A program made the position numbers and the translations under genes. Shown in pieces: positions 7,476 through 15,312 of a stretch of 34,251 bases of DNA. The stretch is taken from NCBI GenBank assembly GCA_022013675.1, contig JAKLPW010000423.1:1-34251 (forward strand). The letters are read 5' to 3'. Every line of letters begins with the position of its first letter. Position 1 is the first letter of the stretch. The notes under the pieces are model-generated. The model had not been told where the DNA came from. It searched no databases and was given only the letters and a program-made list of their open reading frames with translations. Source of the DNA: Anaerolineae bacterium. Its GTDB lineage: Bacteria; Chloroflexota; Anaerolineae; JAKLPW01.

Positions 7476-8687
7476 ATGGAAGAGCATAACGATCGCTGGC
7501 TCAATGCTGAGGAAGAGGGGATCGGAGAAAAAGAACCGAAAAACCCGATGGAGGACCTCCTCAGTCAGGACACTAGTAGCTACCGCCCCCCGAGAAGGGG
7601 AGAAATCCGAGAAGGAGTTATCGTTAGCATCTCTCCTTCCGAGATTCTCATTGATGTGGGAGCCAAGACGGAAGGGGTCGTTTCCAGTCGGGATATGGAG
7701 CAGATGGATGCGGATACGCTTGAGAGTCTGCATGAGGGCGACTCTATCCTGGCTTTCGTTGTACGCCCAGGGGATCAGGACAAGGCTCTCGTCCTGTCTT
7801 TGAAACGAGCCGAGATCGAGAAAGACTGGCGAGGCGCTGAGAAGATCTACGAAGCAGGGGAGCCTTTCGATGCCAAAATAACCGGCTTCAACAAAGGCGG
7901 TCTTCTTGTTCACATAGGCCAGGTACGCGGTTTCGTGCCGATGTCCCTGTTGGCCAAGGCACCGAGGTACAGACCCACTGCAGAGGGATCTGAAGAGGAA
8001 AGCCCCCTTGCTTGCTTCGTGGGACGCGAATCGCGCTTTAAGATCATTGAGCTAGACCGCAAGCGAAACCGTCTCATCCTGTCGGAGCGAGCAGCAACAC
8101 GCGAGTTGCGCGTAGGCAGGAAAGAGCAACTCCTGGAGGAACTGAAGGAGGGAGAAACCCGCCGAGGGGTCGTTAGCAATCTGTGCAGCTTTGGCGTTTT
8201 CGTCGATCTGGGCGGGGCTGATGGCCTGATACACATTTCCGAGCTCTCCTGGGGCCGGGTCTCTCATCCGAGCGATCTGCTAAGCGTCGGCACAGAAATC
8301 GATGTGTTTGTACTGAGCATTGACAAAGAACGACGGCGCATTGCTCTCAGCCTCAAACGTCTGGAGCCGGAGCCCTGGAGCCGGATCGATGAAGACTACC
8401 ACGTCGAACAGATCGTACAGGGTACCATCACCAGGCTGGCAGACTTCGGAGCTTTCGCCAGGCTGGAGAATGACATCGAAGGGCTCATCCATATCTCAGA
8501 GCTATCGGATCAGCATATAAGCCATCCCAGAGAGGTTGTAACAGAAGGGGACACCCACACCCTTCAGGTGATCCGCGTGGACAGAGAGCGGCGACGGATC
8601 GGCCTGAGCTTGCGTCGGGTGATAGAATCTGCGCATGAAGAGGACGAATTGGTGGAACCGCCACTCGATACACCATTGGTAACTTGA
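7476..8687 (+). CDS. rpsA: Four-domain S1 RNA-binding protein (ribosomal protein bS1-like)
   Basis: A 403-residue protein with four S1 OB-fold domains: about residues 45-115 (REGVIVSISPSEILIDVGAK), 125-205 (FDAKITGFNKGGLLVHIG), 220-292 (GVVSNLCSFGVFVDLGGADGLIHISELS) and 305-378 (GTITRLADFGAFARLENDIEGLIHISELS). Domains 3 and 4 are the most canonical. bS1 helps the 30S subunit capture mRNA; four-domain forms of about 400 residues are common outside Proteobacteria. The N-terminus is acidic and the C-terminus is a short acidic tail. ATG 7476 follows AGAGGAAA. The aconitase gene starts 31 nt downstream with no terminator visible, an unexpected link between a translation gene and a carbon-metabolism cluster. 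It could instead be an S1-type RNA-binding regulator. Confidence 0.88.
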   Translation: MEEHNDRWLNAEEEGIGEKEPKNPMEDLLSQDTSSYRPPRRGEIREGVIVSISPSEILIDVGAKTEGVVSSRDMEQMDADTLESLHEGDSILAFVVRPGDQDKALVLSLKRAEIEKDWRGAEKIYEAGEPFDAKITGFNKGGLLVHIGQVRGFVPMSLLAKAPRYRPTAEGSEEESPLACFVGRESRFKIIELDRKRNRLILSERAATRELRVGRKEQLLEELKEGETRRGVVSNLCSFGVFVDLGGADGLIHISELSWGRVSHPSDLLSVGTEIDVFVLSIDKERRRIALSLKRLEPEPWSRIDEDYHVEQIVQGTITRLADFGAFARLENDIEGLIHISELSDQHISHPREVVTEGDTHTLQVIRVDRERRRIGLSLRRVIESAHEEDELVEPPLDTPLVT

Positions 8688-8718
8688 AGGTAGACTAAAC
8701 AGGGAGGAAGCAATTCGC

Positions 8719-10668
8719 ATGGGAAGAAGCATAGCTCAGAAAATCCTGGAGGAGCATCTTGTGGAGGGCGTATATCAGCCCGGCAAGGAGATCGGTATCA
8801 AGATAGATCAAACCTTGACCCAGGATGCGACCGGTACCATGGCCTATCTGCAGTTTGAGGCCATGGGCGTTCCGCGGGTTAGGACAGAGTTGTCGGTTAG
8901 CTATGTTGACCACAATACGGTGCAGATCGGTTACGAGAACGCCGATGACCATAAGTACCTGCAGAGTGTTGCGGCGAAGTATGGTATTGTCTATTCACGT
9001 GCAGGCAATGGCATCTGCCATCAGGTGCATCTGGAGCGCTTCGGCAGGCCCGGCAAGACGTTGCTGGGCTCCGATTCTCATACGCCGACCGGCGGGGGGA
9101 TAGGCATGATCGCCGTTGGAGCTGGCGGCCTAGACGTCGCCGTGGCAATGGCCGGCGGCCTGTTCTATCTAGCCTGTCCAAAAGTGATCAGGGTCAACCT
9201 GCATGGGAACCTCAAGCCTTGGGTTGCCGCCAAAGACGTTGTTCTCAAGATGCTAGAGTTGTTCACTACCAAGGGGAACGTCGGTTGCATCTTTGAGTAT
9301 GGTGGCGAAGGCGTCAGTACGTTGTCTGTGCCTGAGCGAGCCACTATCACCAATATGGGTGCCGAGTGCGGTGTCACTACCTCCGTTTTCCCCAGCGATG
9401 AGACCACGTGGGCCTTCCTCAAAGCGCAGGGTCGTGAGCAAGATTGGGTGGAGATCAAGGCTGATGAGGATGCAAAGTATGAGAAGGAGATTGATATCGA
9501 TCTCAGCGAGATCGTTCCTCTCGCAGCCTACCCTCACAGCCCTGGAAACATCAAAACCGTGAAAGAACTAGAGGGGATGGAGGTTGATCAGGTATGCCTG
9601 GGAAGCTGTACCAACTCTTCCTACAAGGACCTGATGACCGTTGCGAGGATACTGCAGGGTCAGAAAGCGCATCCCAATGTGAGCTTTGTCATTGCCTCTG
9701 GTTCCCGGCAGGTGCTGGAAAACATCGCCAGAGAAGGGGCACTGGCGGATCTGATCTCAACGGGAGCCAGGATTGCCGAGTCGGCATGCGGGTTCTGTAT
9801 CGGCAATAGCCAGTCCCCAAGGACCGATGCGGTCTCTATCAGAACCAGCAACAGGAACTTCCTGGGACGTTCTGGCACTAAGAGCGCGCAGGCGTACCTG
9901 ACGAGCCCGGAGACTGCGGCGGCGGCTGTGATTACGGGAAAGATGACTGACCCGCGCAATCTGGAAGAAATGGGAATTGCGTACCCAGATGTTGAGATGC
10001 CAGAGAAGTACTACATTGACGACAGCATGTTCATACTTCCACCCAGGCACCCAGAGGGAATCGAAATCTATCGGGGGCCCAACATTGGCAATCCCCCCTC
10101 GAGTAGCCCCATGCCGGATACGATTAGCGGCGAGATCACAATCAAAGTTGGCGACAAGATCACAACCGATCACATAATACCCGCTGGTAGCAAGATGAAA
10201 TACCGTTCGAATGTTCCAAAGTACTCGGAGTTCCTCTTCGAGATCGTTGACCCGACGTTCCACGATCGGGCGAAGGCAATACAAGATAGCGGGAAACACA
10301 ATATCATAGTGGGCGGCCTTAGCTACGGCCAGGGCTCATCCCGGGAACACGCAGCTCTTTGTCCCATGTATCTCGGAGTCAAGGCCGTCATTGCCAAGTC
10401 GCTGGAGCGCATCCACCTGGCTAACCTCATCAACTTCGGGATAATTCCGCTGACGTTCAAGAACGACACTGATTACGATGGCATCGAACAAGGAGACGAG
10501 ATCGAGATACCGAGAATCAGGGCCATCATTCAACAAGGAGGAGCGCTAATAGTCAAAAACAAGACTAAGGGTACTGAATTTGAGGTGGAGTACAATCTCT
10601 CTGACAGACAACGGGAGATTGTTCTGGTCGGCGGCACTCTTGCATACATGAAAGGTCAAGCTAGCTAA
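8719..10668 (+). CDS. Aconitate hydratase (short, Aquifex-type)
   Basis: Interconverts citrate and isocitrate with a [4Fe-4S] cluster. At 649 residues it is shorter than AcnA (about 890) and resembles the compact mitochondrial/Aquifex-type aconitases. Visible: GSDSHTPTGGGIGMIAVGAGG, cluster cysteines in LGSCTNSS and ESACGFCIGN, the RTSNRNFLGRSGT region, and a C-terminal swivel domain with GDKITTDHIIPAG and YGQGSSREHAA. ATG 8719 follows GGGAGG. It heads a block with aclB, aclA and an isocitrate dehydrogenase gene (23-, 17- and 3-nt gaps), so its likely job is to pass isocitrate to citrate for cleavage, or the reverse. Confidence 0.94.
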   Translation: MGRSIAQKILEEHLVEGVYQPGKEIGIKIDQTLTQDATGTMAYLQFEAMGVPRVRTELSVSYVDHNTVQIGYENADDHKYLQSVAAKYGIVYSRAGNGICHQVHLERFGRPGKTLLGSDSHTPTGGGIGMIAVGAGGLDVAVAMAGGLFYLACPKVIRVNLHGNLKPWVAAKDVVLKMLELFTTKGNVGCIFEYGGEGVSTLSVPERATITNMGAECGVTTSVFPSDETTWAFLKAQGREQDWVEIKADEDAKYEKEIDIDLSEIVPLAAYPHSPGNIKTVKELEGMEVDQVCLGSCTNSSYKDLMTVARILQGQKAHPNVSFVIASGSRQVLENIAREGALADLISTGARIAESACGFCIGNSQSPRTDAVSIRTSNRNFLGRSGTKSAQAYLTSPETAAAAVITGKMTDPRNLEEMGIAYPDVEMPEKYYIDDSMFILPPRHPEGIEIYRGPNIGNPPSSSPMPDTISGEITIKVGDKITTDHIIPAGSKMKYRSNVPKYSEFLFEIVDPTFHDRAKAIQDSGKHNIIVGGLSYGQGSSREHAALCPMYLGVKAVIAKSLERIHLANLINFGIIPLTFKNDTDYDGIEQGDEIEIPRIRAIIQQGGALIVKNKTKGTEFEVEYNLSDRQREIVLVGGTLAYMKGQAS

Positions 10669-10691
10669 GTCACTTTCAGAGGAGAAAGAAC

Positions 10692-11966
10692 ATGGCGCAA
10701 CGGGGCGTCAAAGAATATGATGGAAAGCGGATGCTCGCCAGGTACTGGTCGGAGTATGTCAGTGAGGACTTCGACTTCCCAGGTAAGGTTGTTCTGGTGG
10801 ACTCTGGGACCGACCTGGACGCTCTAAGCACGGAGCATCCGTGGTTGGTCGAAGAGAAACTGGTTGTGAAACCGGATCAGCTCTTTGGCAAACGAGGGAA
10901 ACATGGCCTCATAAAGGCCAATGCCACTTTTGCTGAGGTAAGAGAGTGGATCAATGAGAGGATGGGTCGAGAGGTTACAATTGGTGAAGTAACCGATGAG
11001 CTGACTCATTTCCTCATCGAACCGTTTGTGCCTCATGAAGAAGAGTACTACATCGCTATCAGAAGCAACCGAGATGGCGACACACTTTTCTTCTCAAACC
11101 ACGGTGGAGTAGACATAGAATCGGTCTGGGACACCGTTGCCACGATTGACGTCGGTGTTGAAGAAGACATCGCCGAGATTGACATCGAGAAGAAGCTTCC
11201 CAGTGACACACCCCCTGACAAGAAGAAGCTGTTTGCCGACTTCGTTCGGGGGCTGTTTAAGCTCTACACAGAGCTGGGATATGCGTATCTGGAGATTAAC
11301 CCGTTTGTAGTATCAGGCAAGAGCATTGTGCCATTGGATCTTGTGGTGCGTATAGATGATACTGCCCATTTCGAGTGCAGTAGCAAGTGGGGTGACCTTA
11401 CTTTCCCCGCTCCCTTTGGCAGGAAACTCTCGAAAGAAGAGCAGTTCATCAAGGACATGGATGAGAAGACCGGCGCCTCTCTGAAGCTTACCATTCTCAA
11501 TCCCAAAGGCCGCGTATGGACCATGGTCGCCGGAGGTGGAGCCAGCGTCATCTATGCCGATACGATAGTTGACCTGGGCTATGGGGGGGAGCTGGCAAAC
11601 TACGGTGAGTACAGCGGTGACCCCAGTACCGACGAGACCTATGAGTACGCTAAGACGATCCTTGACCTGATGACGCGAGAGAAAGACCCTCAAGGACGTC
11701 CCAAGTTCTTGCTGATCGGCGGCGGCATTGCGAATTTCACTGACGTCGCCAAGACCTTCAAAGGTATCATCACGGCGCTAAGGGACTACAGGAAGAAGCT
11801 TATTGACACTGATGTCAGGATTTACGTCCGACGAGGAGGACCCAACTACCAAGAAGGCTTGCGCATGATGAAATGCCTGGGAGAAGAGATCGGTGTTCCA
11901 ACAGAGGTATACGGTCCCGAGACCCATATGACACGAATAGTAGACATGGCCCTGGGACAAGGGTAG
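10692..11966 (+). CDS. aclB: ATP-citrate lyase, small (ATP-grasp) subunit
   Basis: A 424-residue protein matching the N-terminal half of animal ATP-citrate lyase: HPWLVEEKLVVKPDQL, KRGKHGLIKAN, HFLIEPFVPHEEEYYIAIRSNRDGD, a YLEINPFVV metal/nucleotide motif, GASLKLTILNPKGRVWTMVAGGGASVIYAD, GELANYGEYSGDPS, YAKTILDLMTREK and RRGGPNYQEGLRMM. The ATP-grasp part is followed by a citrate-binding Rossmann part. Together with AclA it converts citrate, CoA and ATP to acetyl-CoA, oxaloacetate, ADP and phosphate. Succinyl-CoA synthetase beta is the nearest alternative, but the KPDQL and GEYSGDPS stretches are specific to the lyase. ATG 10692 follows GAGGAGA. Gene order aclB-aclA matches that known from green sulfur bacteria. 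Confidence 0.95.
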   Translation: MAQRGVKEYDGKRMLARYWSEYVSEDFDFPGKVVLVDSGTDLDALSTEHPWLVEEKLVVKPDQLFGKRGKHGLIKANATFAEVREWINERMGREVTIGEVTDELTHFLIEPFVPHEEEYYIAIRSNRDGDTLFFSNHGGVDIESVWDTVATIDVGVEEDIAEIDIEKKLPSDTPPDKKKLFADFVRGLFKLYTELGYAYLEINPFVVSGKSIVPLDLVVRIDDTAHFECSSKWGDLTFPAPFGRKLSKEEQFIKDMDEKTGASLKLTILNPKGRVWTMVAGGGASVIYADTIVDLGYGGELANYGEYSGDPSTDETYEYAKTILDLMTREKDPQGRPKFLLIGGGIANFTDVAKTFKGIITALRDYRKKLIDTDVRIYVRRGGPNYQEGLRMMKCLGEEIGVPTEVYGPETHMTRIVDMALGQG

Positions 11967-11983
11967 CGAGGAGGCTATCGAGG

Positions 11984-13843
11984 GTGGCAAAGAAGACACC
12001 GGACTACTTGCTGTTCGACGAAAACACGGAAGCTATCGTATTTGGTTATCAGCAGCGCGCTATCCAGCGCATGCTGGATTTCGACTACGCCTGCCGGAGG
12101 GAGAAGCCTTCGGTCGCCTGTATCGTGAATCCCACCAGGGACGGGCTTCATAAGTGCTTCTGGGGTACAGAGGAGATACTGCTACCGATGTACCAAACGC
12201 TACGGGAAGCAACTGCAAAGCACTCTGCGGCAGACCTGGTAGTGAACTTCTCGTCATTCAGGTCTGCCCATTCTACGTCAAAGGAAGCTCTGGAGAGTGA
12301 TACGGTCCGTACTGTTGTCATTATCGCAGAGGGTGTGCCTGAGCGTAGAACCAAAGAGCTAATAAAGATCGCAACTAAGCGTGGTAAGTGGATTATTGGC
12401 CCAGCCACCGTGGGAGGCATAGCCGGCGGGAAGTTCAGGATTGGGAACACGGCTGGTATGCTGGACAACATCATCGCCTCTCGGCTGCACCGGCCCGGCA
12501 GCATAGCCTATGTCTCGAAATCGGGCGGTCTCTCGAACGAGCTGAATAGCATAATCGCCCGCAACACTGATGGTGTCTTCGAAGGAGTTGCCATCGGCGG
12601 AGACAGGTATCCCGGTTCGACCTTCATTCAGCATCTGATGCGGTTTGAAGCGAACCCAGAGATAAAGATGATGGTTATGCTCGGTGAAGTCGGCGGAGAT
12701 GACGAGTACGAGATTGTCGAGGCTTTGAAGAACGGAACGATCACGAAGCCTCTGGTTGCCTGGTGCATTGGCACGTGCTCCAAGGTATTTCCCTCTGAAG
12801 TCCAGTTTGGTCATGCAGGAGCGAGGGCGGGCGCGGAGCGAGAGACTGCCGACGCGAAGAACGCGGCCCTCAAAGAAGCCGGAGCTACCGTGCCGCATAC
12901 CTTCGATGACTTCGATAGCAAGATCAAGCAGACGTACGACAAGTTGGTTGCAGAGGGTAAGCTGGTACCGAAACCTGACGTGGAGCCGCCCAGGATACCG
13001 ATTGACTACGAGGTCGCTCTCCGTGATGGGATCATCAGACGGTCCGCACACTTCATCAGCACCATCTCCGATGACCGTGGCGAGGAACTGCGGTACTGTG
13101 GCATACCGATCAGCGAGATCTTCGAAGAGCAGTACGGCCTGGGAGGAGTGATCGGGCTTCTCTGGTTCAAGAAGAAGCTCCCGCGTTGGGCTACGGATTT
13201 CCTGGAGATGATAGTACTGCTGACAGCCGATCACGGGGCCGCTGTCTCCGGAGCACATAATGCAATCGTGGCAGCTCGGGCCGGGAAGGATCTGATTTCG
13301 TCCCTGGTCAGCGGGCTGTTGACCATCGGGCCTCGGTTCGGTGGTGCTGTCAATGGTGCGGCCGAGCACTTCTCCTCCTACCATGATGCTGGCCATCCCC
13401 CCGAGTTCATGGTCAAGGACATGAAGAGCAAGGGGGTCAACATCCAGGGCATAGGGCACCGCATCAGATCAGTGACCAACCCTGATAAGCGGGTAGAACT
13501 ATTGAAGGAGTATGCCAAGAAGCACTTCCCGATGACACCGTATCTCGACTATGCTCTTGAGGTAGAGAAAATAACGACAGCGAAACGCGGCAACCTGATC
13601 TTGAACGTTGATGGATGCATTGGCATTCTCTGTTGTGATATGCTCCGGAGCATAGGGTATTCGCCGGAGGAAGTGAAGGAGTTCGTCTCCTTCGGAGCCC
13701 TGAATGGTCTGTTTGTGCTTGGCCGAAGCATAGGTTTCATGGGACACATCTTGGATCAGAAGAGACTCAAAGCCGAACTGTATAGACACCCGTGGGATGA
13801 TATCGCCTACATGATGCCCGACAAACCTGAGGAGGTGAAGTAA
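11984..13843 (+). CDS. aclA: ATP-citrate lyase, large (catalytic) subunit
   Basis: A 619-residue protein equivalent to the C-terminal part of animal ATP-citrate lyase. The first part is succinyl-CoA-synthetase-alpha-like, with FGHAGARAGAERETADAKNAAL carrying the phosphorylated histidine (about residue 277). The last 250 residues form a citrate-synthase-like lyase domain: LTADHGAAVSGAHN, GPRFGGAVNGAA and IQGIGHRI. I chose the GTG at 11984 (VAKKTPDYLL) because AGGAGG lies 9 nt upstream and it starts after the aclB stop; an in-frame ATG at 11873 would overlap aclB by nearly 100 nt without a site. Intact, with no missing catalytic motif seen. Confidence 0.95.
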   Translation: MAKKTPDYLLFDENTEAIVFGYQQRAIQRMLDFDYACRREKPSVACIVNPTRDGLHKCFWGTEEILLPMYQTLREATAKHSAADLVVNFSSFRSAHSTSKEALESDTVRTVVIIAEGVPERRTKELIKIATKRGKWIIGPATVGGIAGGKFRIGNTAGMLDNIIASRLHRPGSIAYVSKSGGLSNELNSIIARNTDGVFEGVAIGGDRYPGSTFIQHLMRFEANPEIKMMVMLGEVGGDDEYEIVEALKNGTITKPLVAWCIGTCSKVFPSEVQFGHAGARAGAERETADAKNAALKEAGATVPHTFDDFDSKIKQTYDKLVAEGKLVPKPDVEPPRIPIDYEVALRDGIIRRSAHFISTISDDRGEELRYCGIPISEIFEEQYGLGGVIGLLWFKKKLPRWATDFLEMIVLLTADHGAAVSGAHNAIVAARAGKDLISSLVSGLLTIGPRFGGAVNGAAEHFSSYHDAGHPPEFMVKDMKSKGVNIQGIGHRIRSVTNPDKRVELLKEYAKKHFPMTPYLDYALEVEKITTAKRGNLILNVDGCIGILCCDMLRSIGYSPEEVKEFVSFGALNGLFVLGRSIGFMGHILDQKRLKAELYRHPWDDIAYMMPDKPEEVK

Positions 13844-13846
13844 GAC

Positions 13847-15043
13847 ATGATGGATGCACAGGCTATTGAGAGAGCAAAAGAGCACTTTGGCAAACTGTTG
13901 GTTGGCCAGCTTGAACGCGTGGAACGGATGAAAAAGGCCGAGGGTTGGATAGATTTCGCGGAGCTCAAACCAATTGTCATCGGCATTATCGGTGGGGATG
14001 GAATTGGGCCCTATATCTCCAAGGTAGCAGATCGCGTCCTGAGATTGCTGCTGGAAGATGCTCTTGCCGATGGAAATGTTGAGTTCAAGGTTATTGAAGG
14101 CTTAACCATAGAGAATCGCGCCAAAGCCATGCAGACGCTTCCGGACGACATCATGCAAGAGATCAAGAAATGCCACGTGATACTGAAGGGCCCTTTGCAC
14201 ACGCCTAAGAAGGGAGACAAGTGGCCCAATCTCGAGAGTGCCAACGTGGCCATGCGACGCGAGCTGGACCTCTTTGCCAACGTGCGACCGGTAAAGGTTC
14301 CTGCTGAGGGGATAGACTGGATATTCTTCAGAGAGAACACGGAGGGAGCCTACATCCTCGGAAGTCATGGTGTCAATGTAACTGATGATCTCGCTGTGGA
14401 CTTCAAGGTCACCACGACTCAAGGTTCCGAGCGCATAATCAAGATGGCCTTCGACTACGCCAAGAAGAACGACATCAACAAGGTCACGGTGGTGACCAAA
14501 GCCAACGTGGTGAAAACCACCGATGGAAAATTCCTTAGTATGGCGGAGCAGGTCGCCAGGGATTACCCCGAGGTGGAATGGGATGACTGGTTCGTTGACA
14601 TCATAACTGCCAAGCTGATAGATCCAAAGAGAAGGACGCACTTCCGGGTAGTAGTTCTCCCCAATCTGTACGGCGACATTGTGACCGACGAGGCCGCCGA
14701 ATTCCAGGGCGGCGTCGGAACTGCCGGGAGTTCCAACATCGGCAAGCGATATGCCATGTTCGAGGCGATCCACGGGACCGCACCACGAATGGTAGAGGAA
14801 GGGCGAGGCCAGTATGCTGATCCGTCCAGTATGTTGCGTGCCACGGCTATGCTCCTCAGGCATATTGGCTTTGCCAAGAAAGCTACGTGGCTTGAAGTGG
14901 CTCTTGATATCTGTGGGCAGTACGAAAAGAAACTGATCATCACCGGCCGCTCTGACGGAGCCACAGGTGACGAGTTCGCCGACTATGTGATGGAGACGAT
15001 TAAGGACCCTAGCTTGAAGAGCAGGTGGCAAAGCTACCAGTAG
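13847..15043 (+). CDS. Isocitrate dehydrogenase (isocitrate/isopropylmalate dehydrogenase family)
   Basis: A 398-residue beta-decarboxylating dehydrogenase: GIIGGDGIGP, LKGPLHTPKKG, the RRELDLFANVRPVK substrate strand, FFRENTEGAY, the metal-site VVLPNLYGDIVTDEAAEFQGGVGTAGSSNIG, and HGTAPRMVEEGRGQYADP at the coenzyme pocket. Isopropylmalate dehydrogenase is the main alternative, but ENTEGAY and genomic partners favour isocitrate. Cofactor choice (NAD or NADP) is not safe to call. It starts 3 nt after the aclA stop, with GAGGAGG inside the aclA end, implying translational coupling. In the reductive direction it would carboxylate 2-oxoglutarate to feed aconitase and the citrate lyase. Confidence 0.92.
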   Translation: MMDAQAIERAKEHFGKLLVGQLERVERMKKAEGWIDFAELKPIVIGIIGGDGIGPYISKVADRVLRLLLEDALADGNVEFKVIEGLTIENRAKAMQTLPDDIMQEIKKCHVILKGPLHTPKKGDKWPNLESANVAMRRELDLFANVRPVKVPAEGIDWIFFRENTEGAYILGSHGVNVTDDLAVDFKVTTTQGSERIIKMAFDYAKKNDINKVTVVTKANVVKTTDGKFLSMAEQVARDYPEVEWDDWFVDIITAKLIDPKRRTHFRVVVLPNLYGDIVTDEAAEFQGGVGTAGSSNIGKRYAMFEAIHGTAPRMVEEGRGQYADPSSMLRATAMLLRHIGFAKKATWLEVALDICGQYEKKLIITGRSDGATGDEFADYVMETIKDPSLKSRWQSYQ

Positions 15044-15062
15044 TGCTTCTGGGGCTACCCGG

Positions 15063-15091
15063 TTGACAACCTGCCATTGATAGTATACGAT
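15063..15091 (+). promoter_or_regulatory. Likely promoter of clpC
   Basis: TTGACA (15063-15068), a 17-nt spacer and TACGAT (15086-15091), 19 nt past the IDH stop codon. The leader to the clpC start is about 215 nt. No CtsR-type direct repeat was seen. Confidence 0.6.
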
Positions 15092-15178
15092 TACACCAGA
15101 AGCATGAGCAGGCAAACGGCCTTGACACGGTGGGGGCTGGCGTGCCATGGCGCATCAGCCTCCACTGAAGCAAGGGCA

Positions 15179-15200
15179 GAGGGCCTAGCTCCCGGCCCTC
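15179..15200 (+). other. 7-bp hairpin in the clpC leader
   Basis: GAGGGCC (15179-15185) pairs with GGCCCTC (15194-15200), 8-nt loop. No U-tract follows. It could be a weak terminator for the upstream run or a leader structure of clpC. Confidence 0.4.
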
Positions 15201-15312
15201 AGGAAAGCCCATAGATGTCATGGGAAGGGTTCAACGGCTCTGGATGCCTCTGGACATCCTCATGACGCGAGGAGCAGTGAAGACGAAGTGACTAGAGAAA
15301 AGGGAAGCCGAG

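Noticed and set aside
12359-13459. 366-codon minus-strand frame inside aclA
   Set aside because: Shadow of the highly conserved lyase gene on the other strand.
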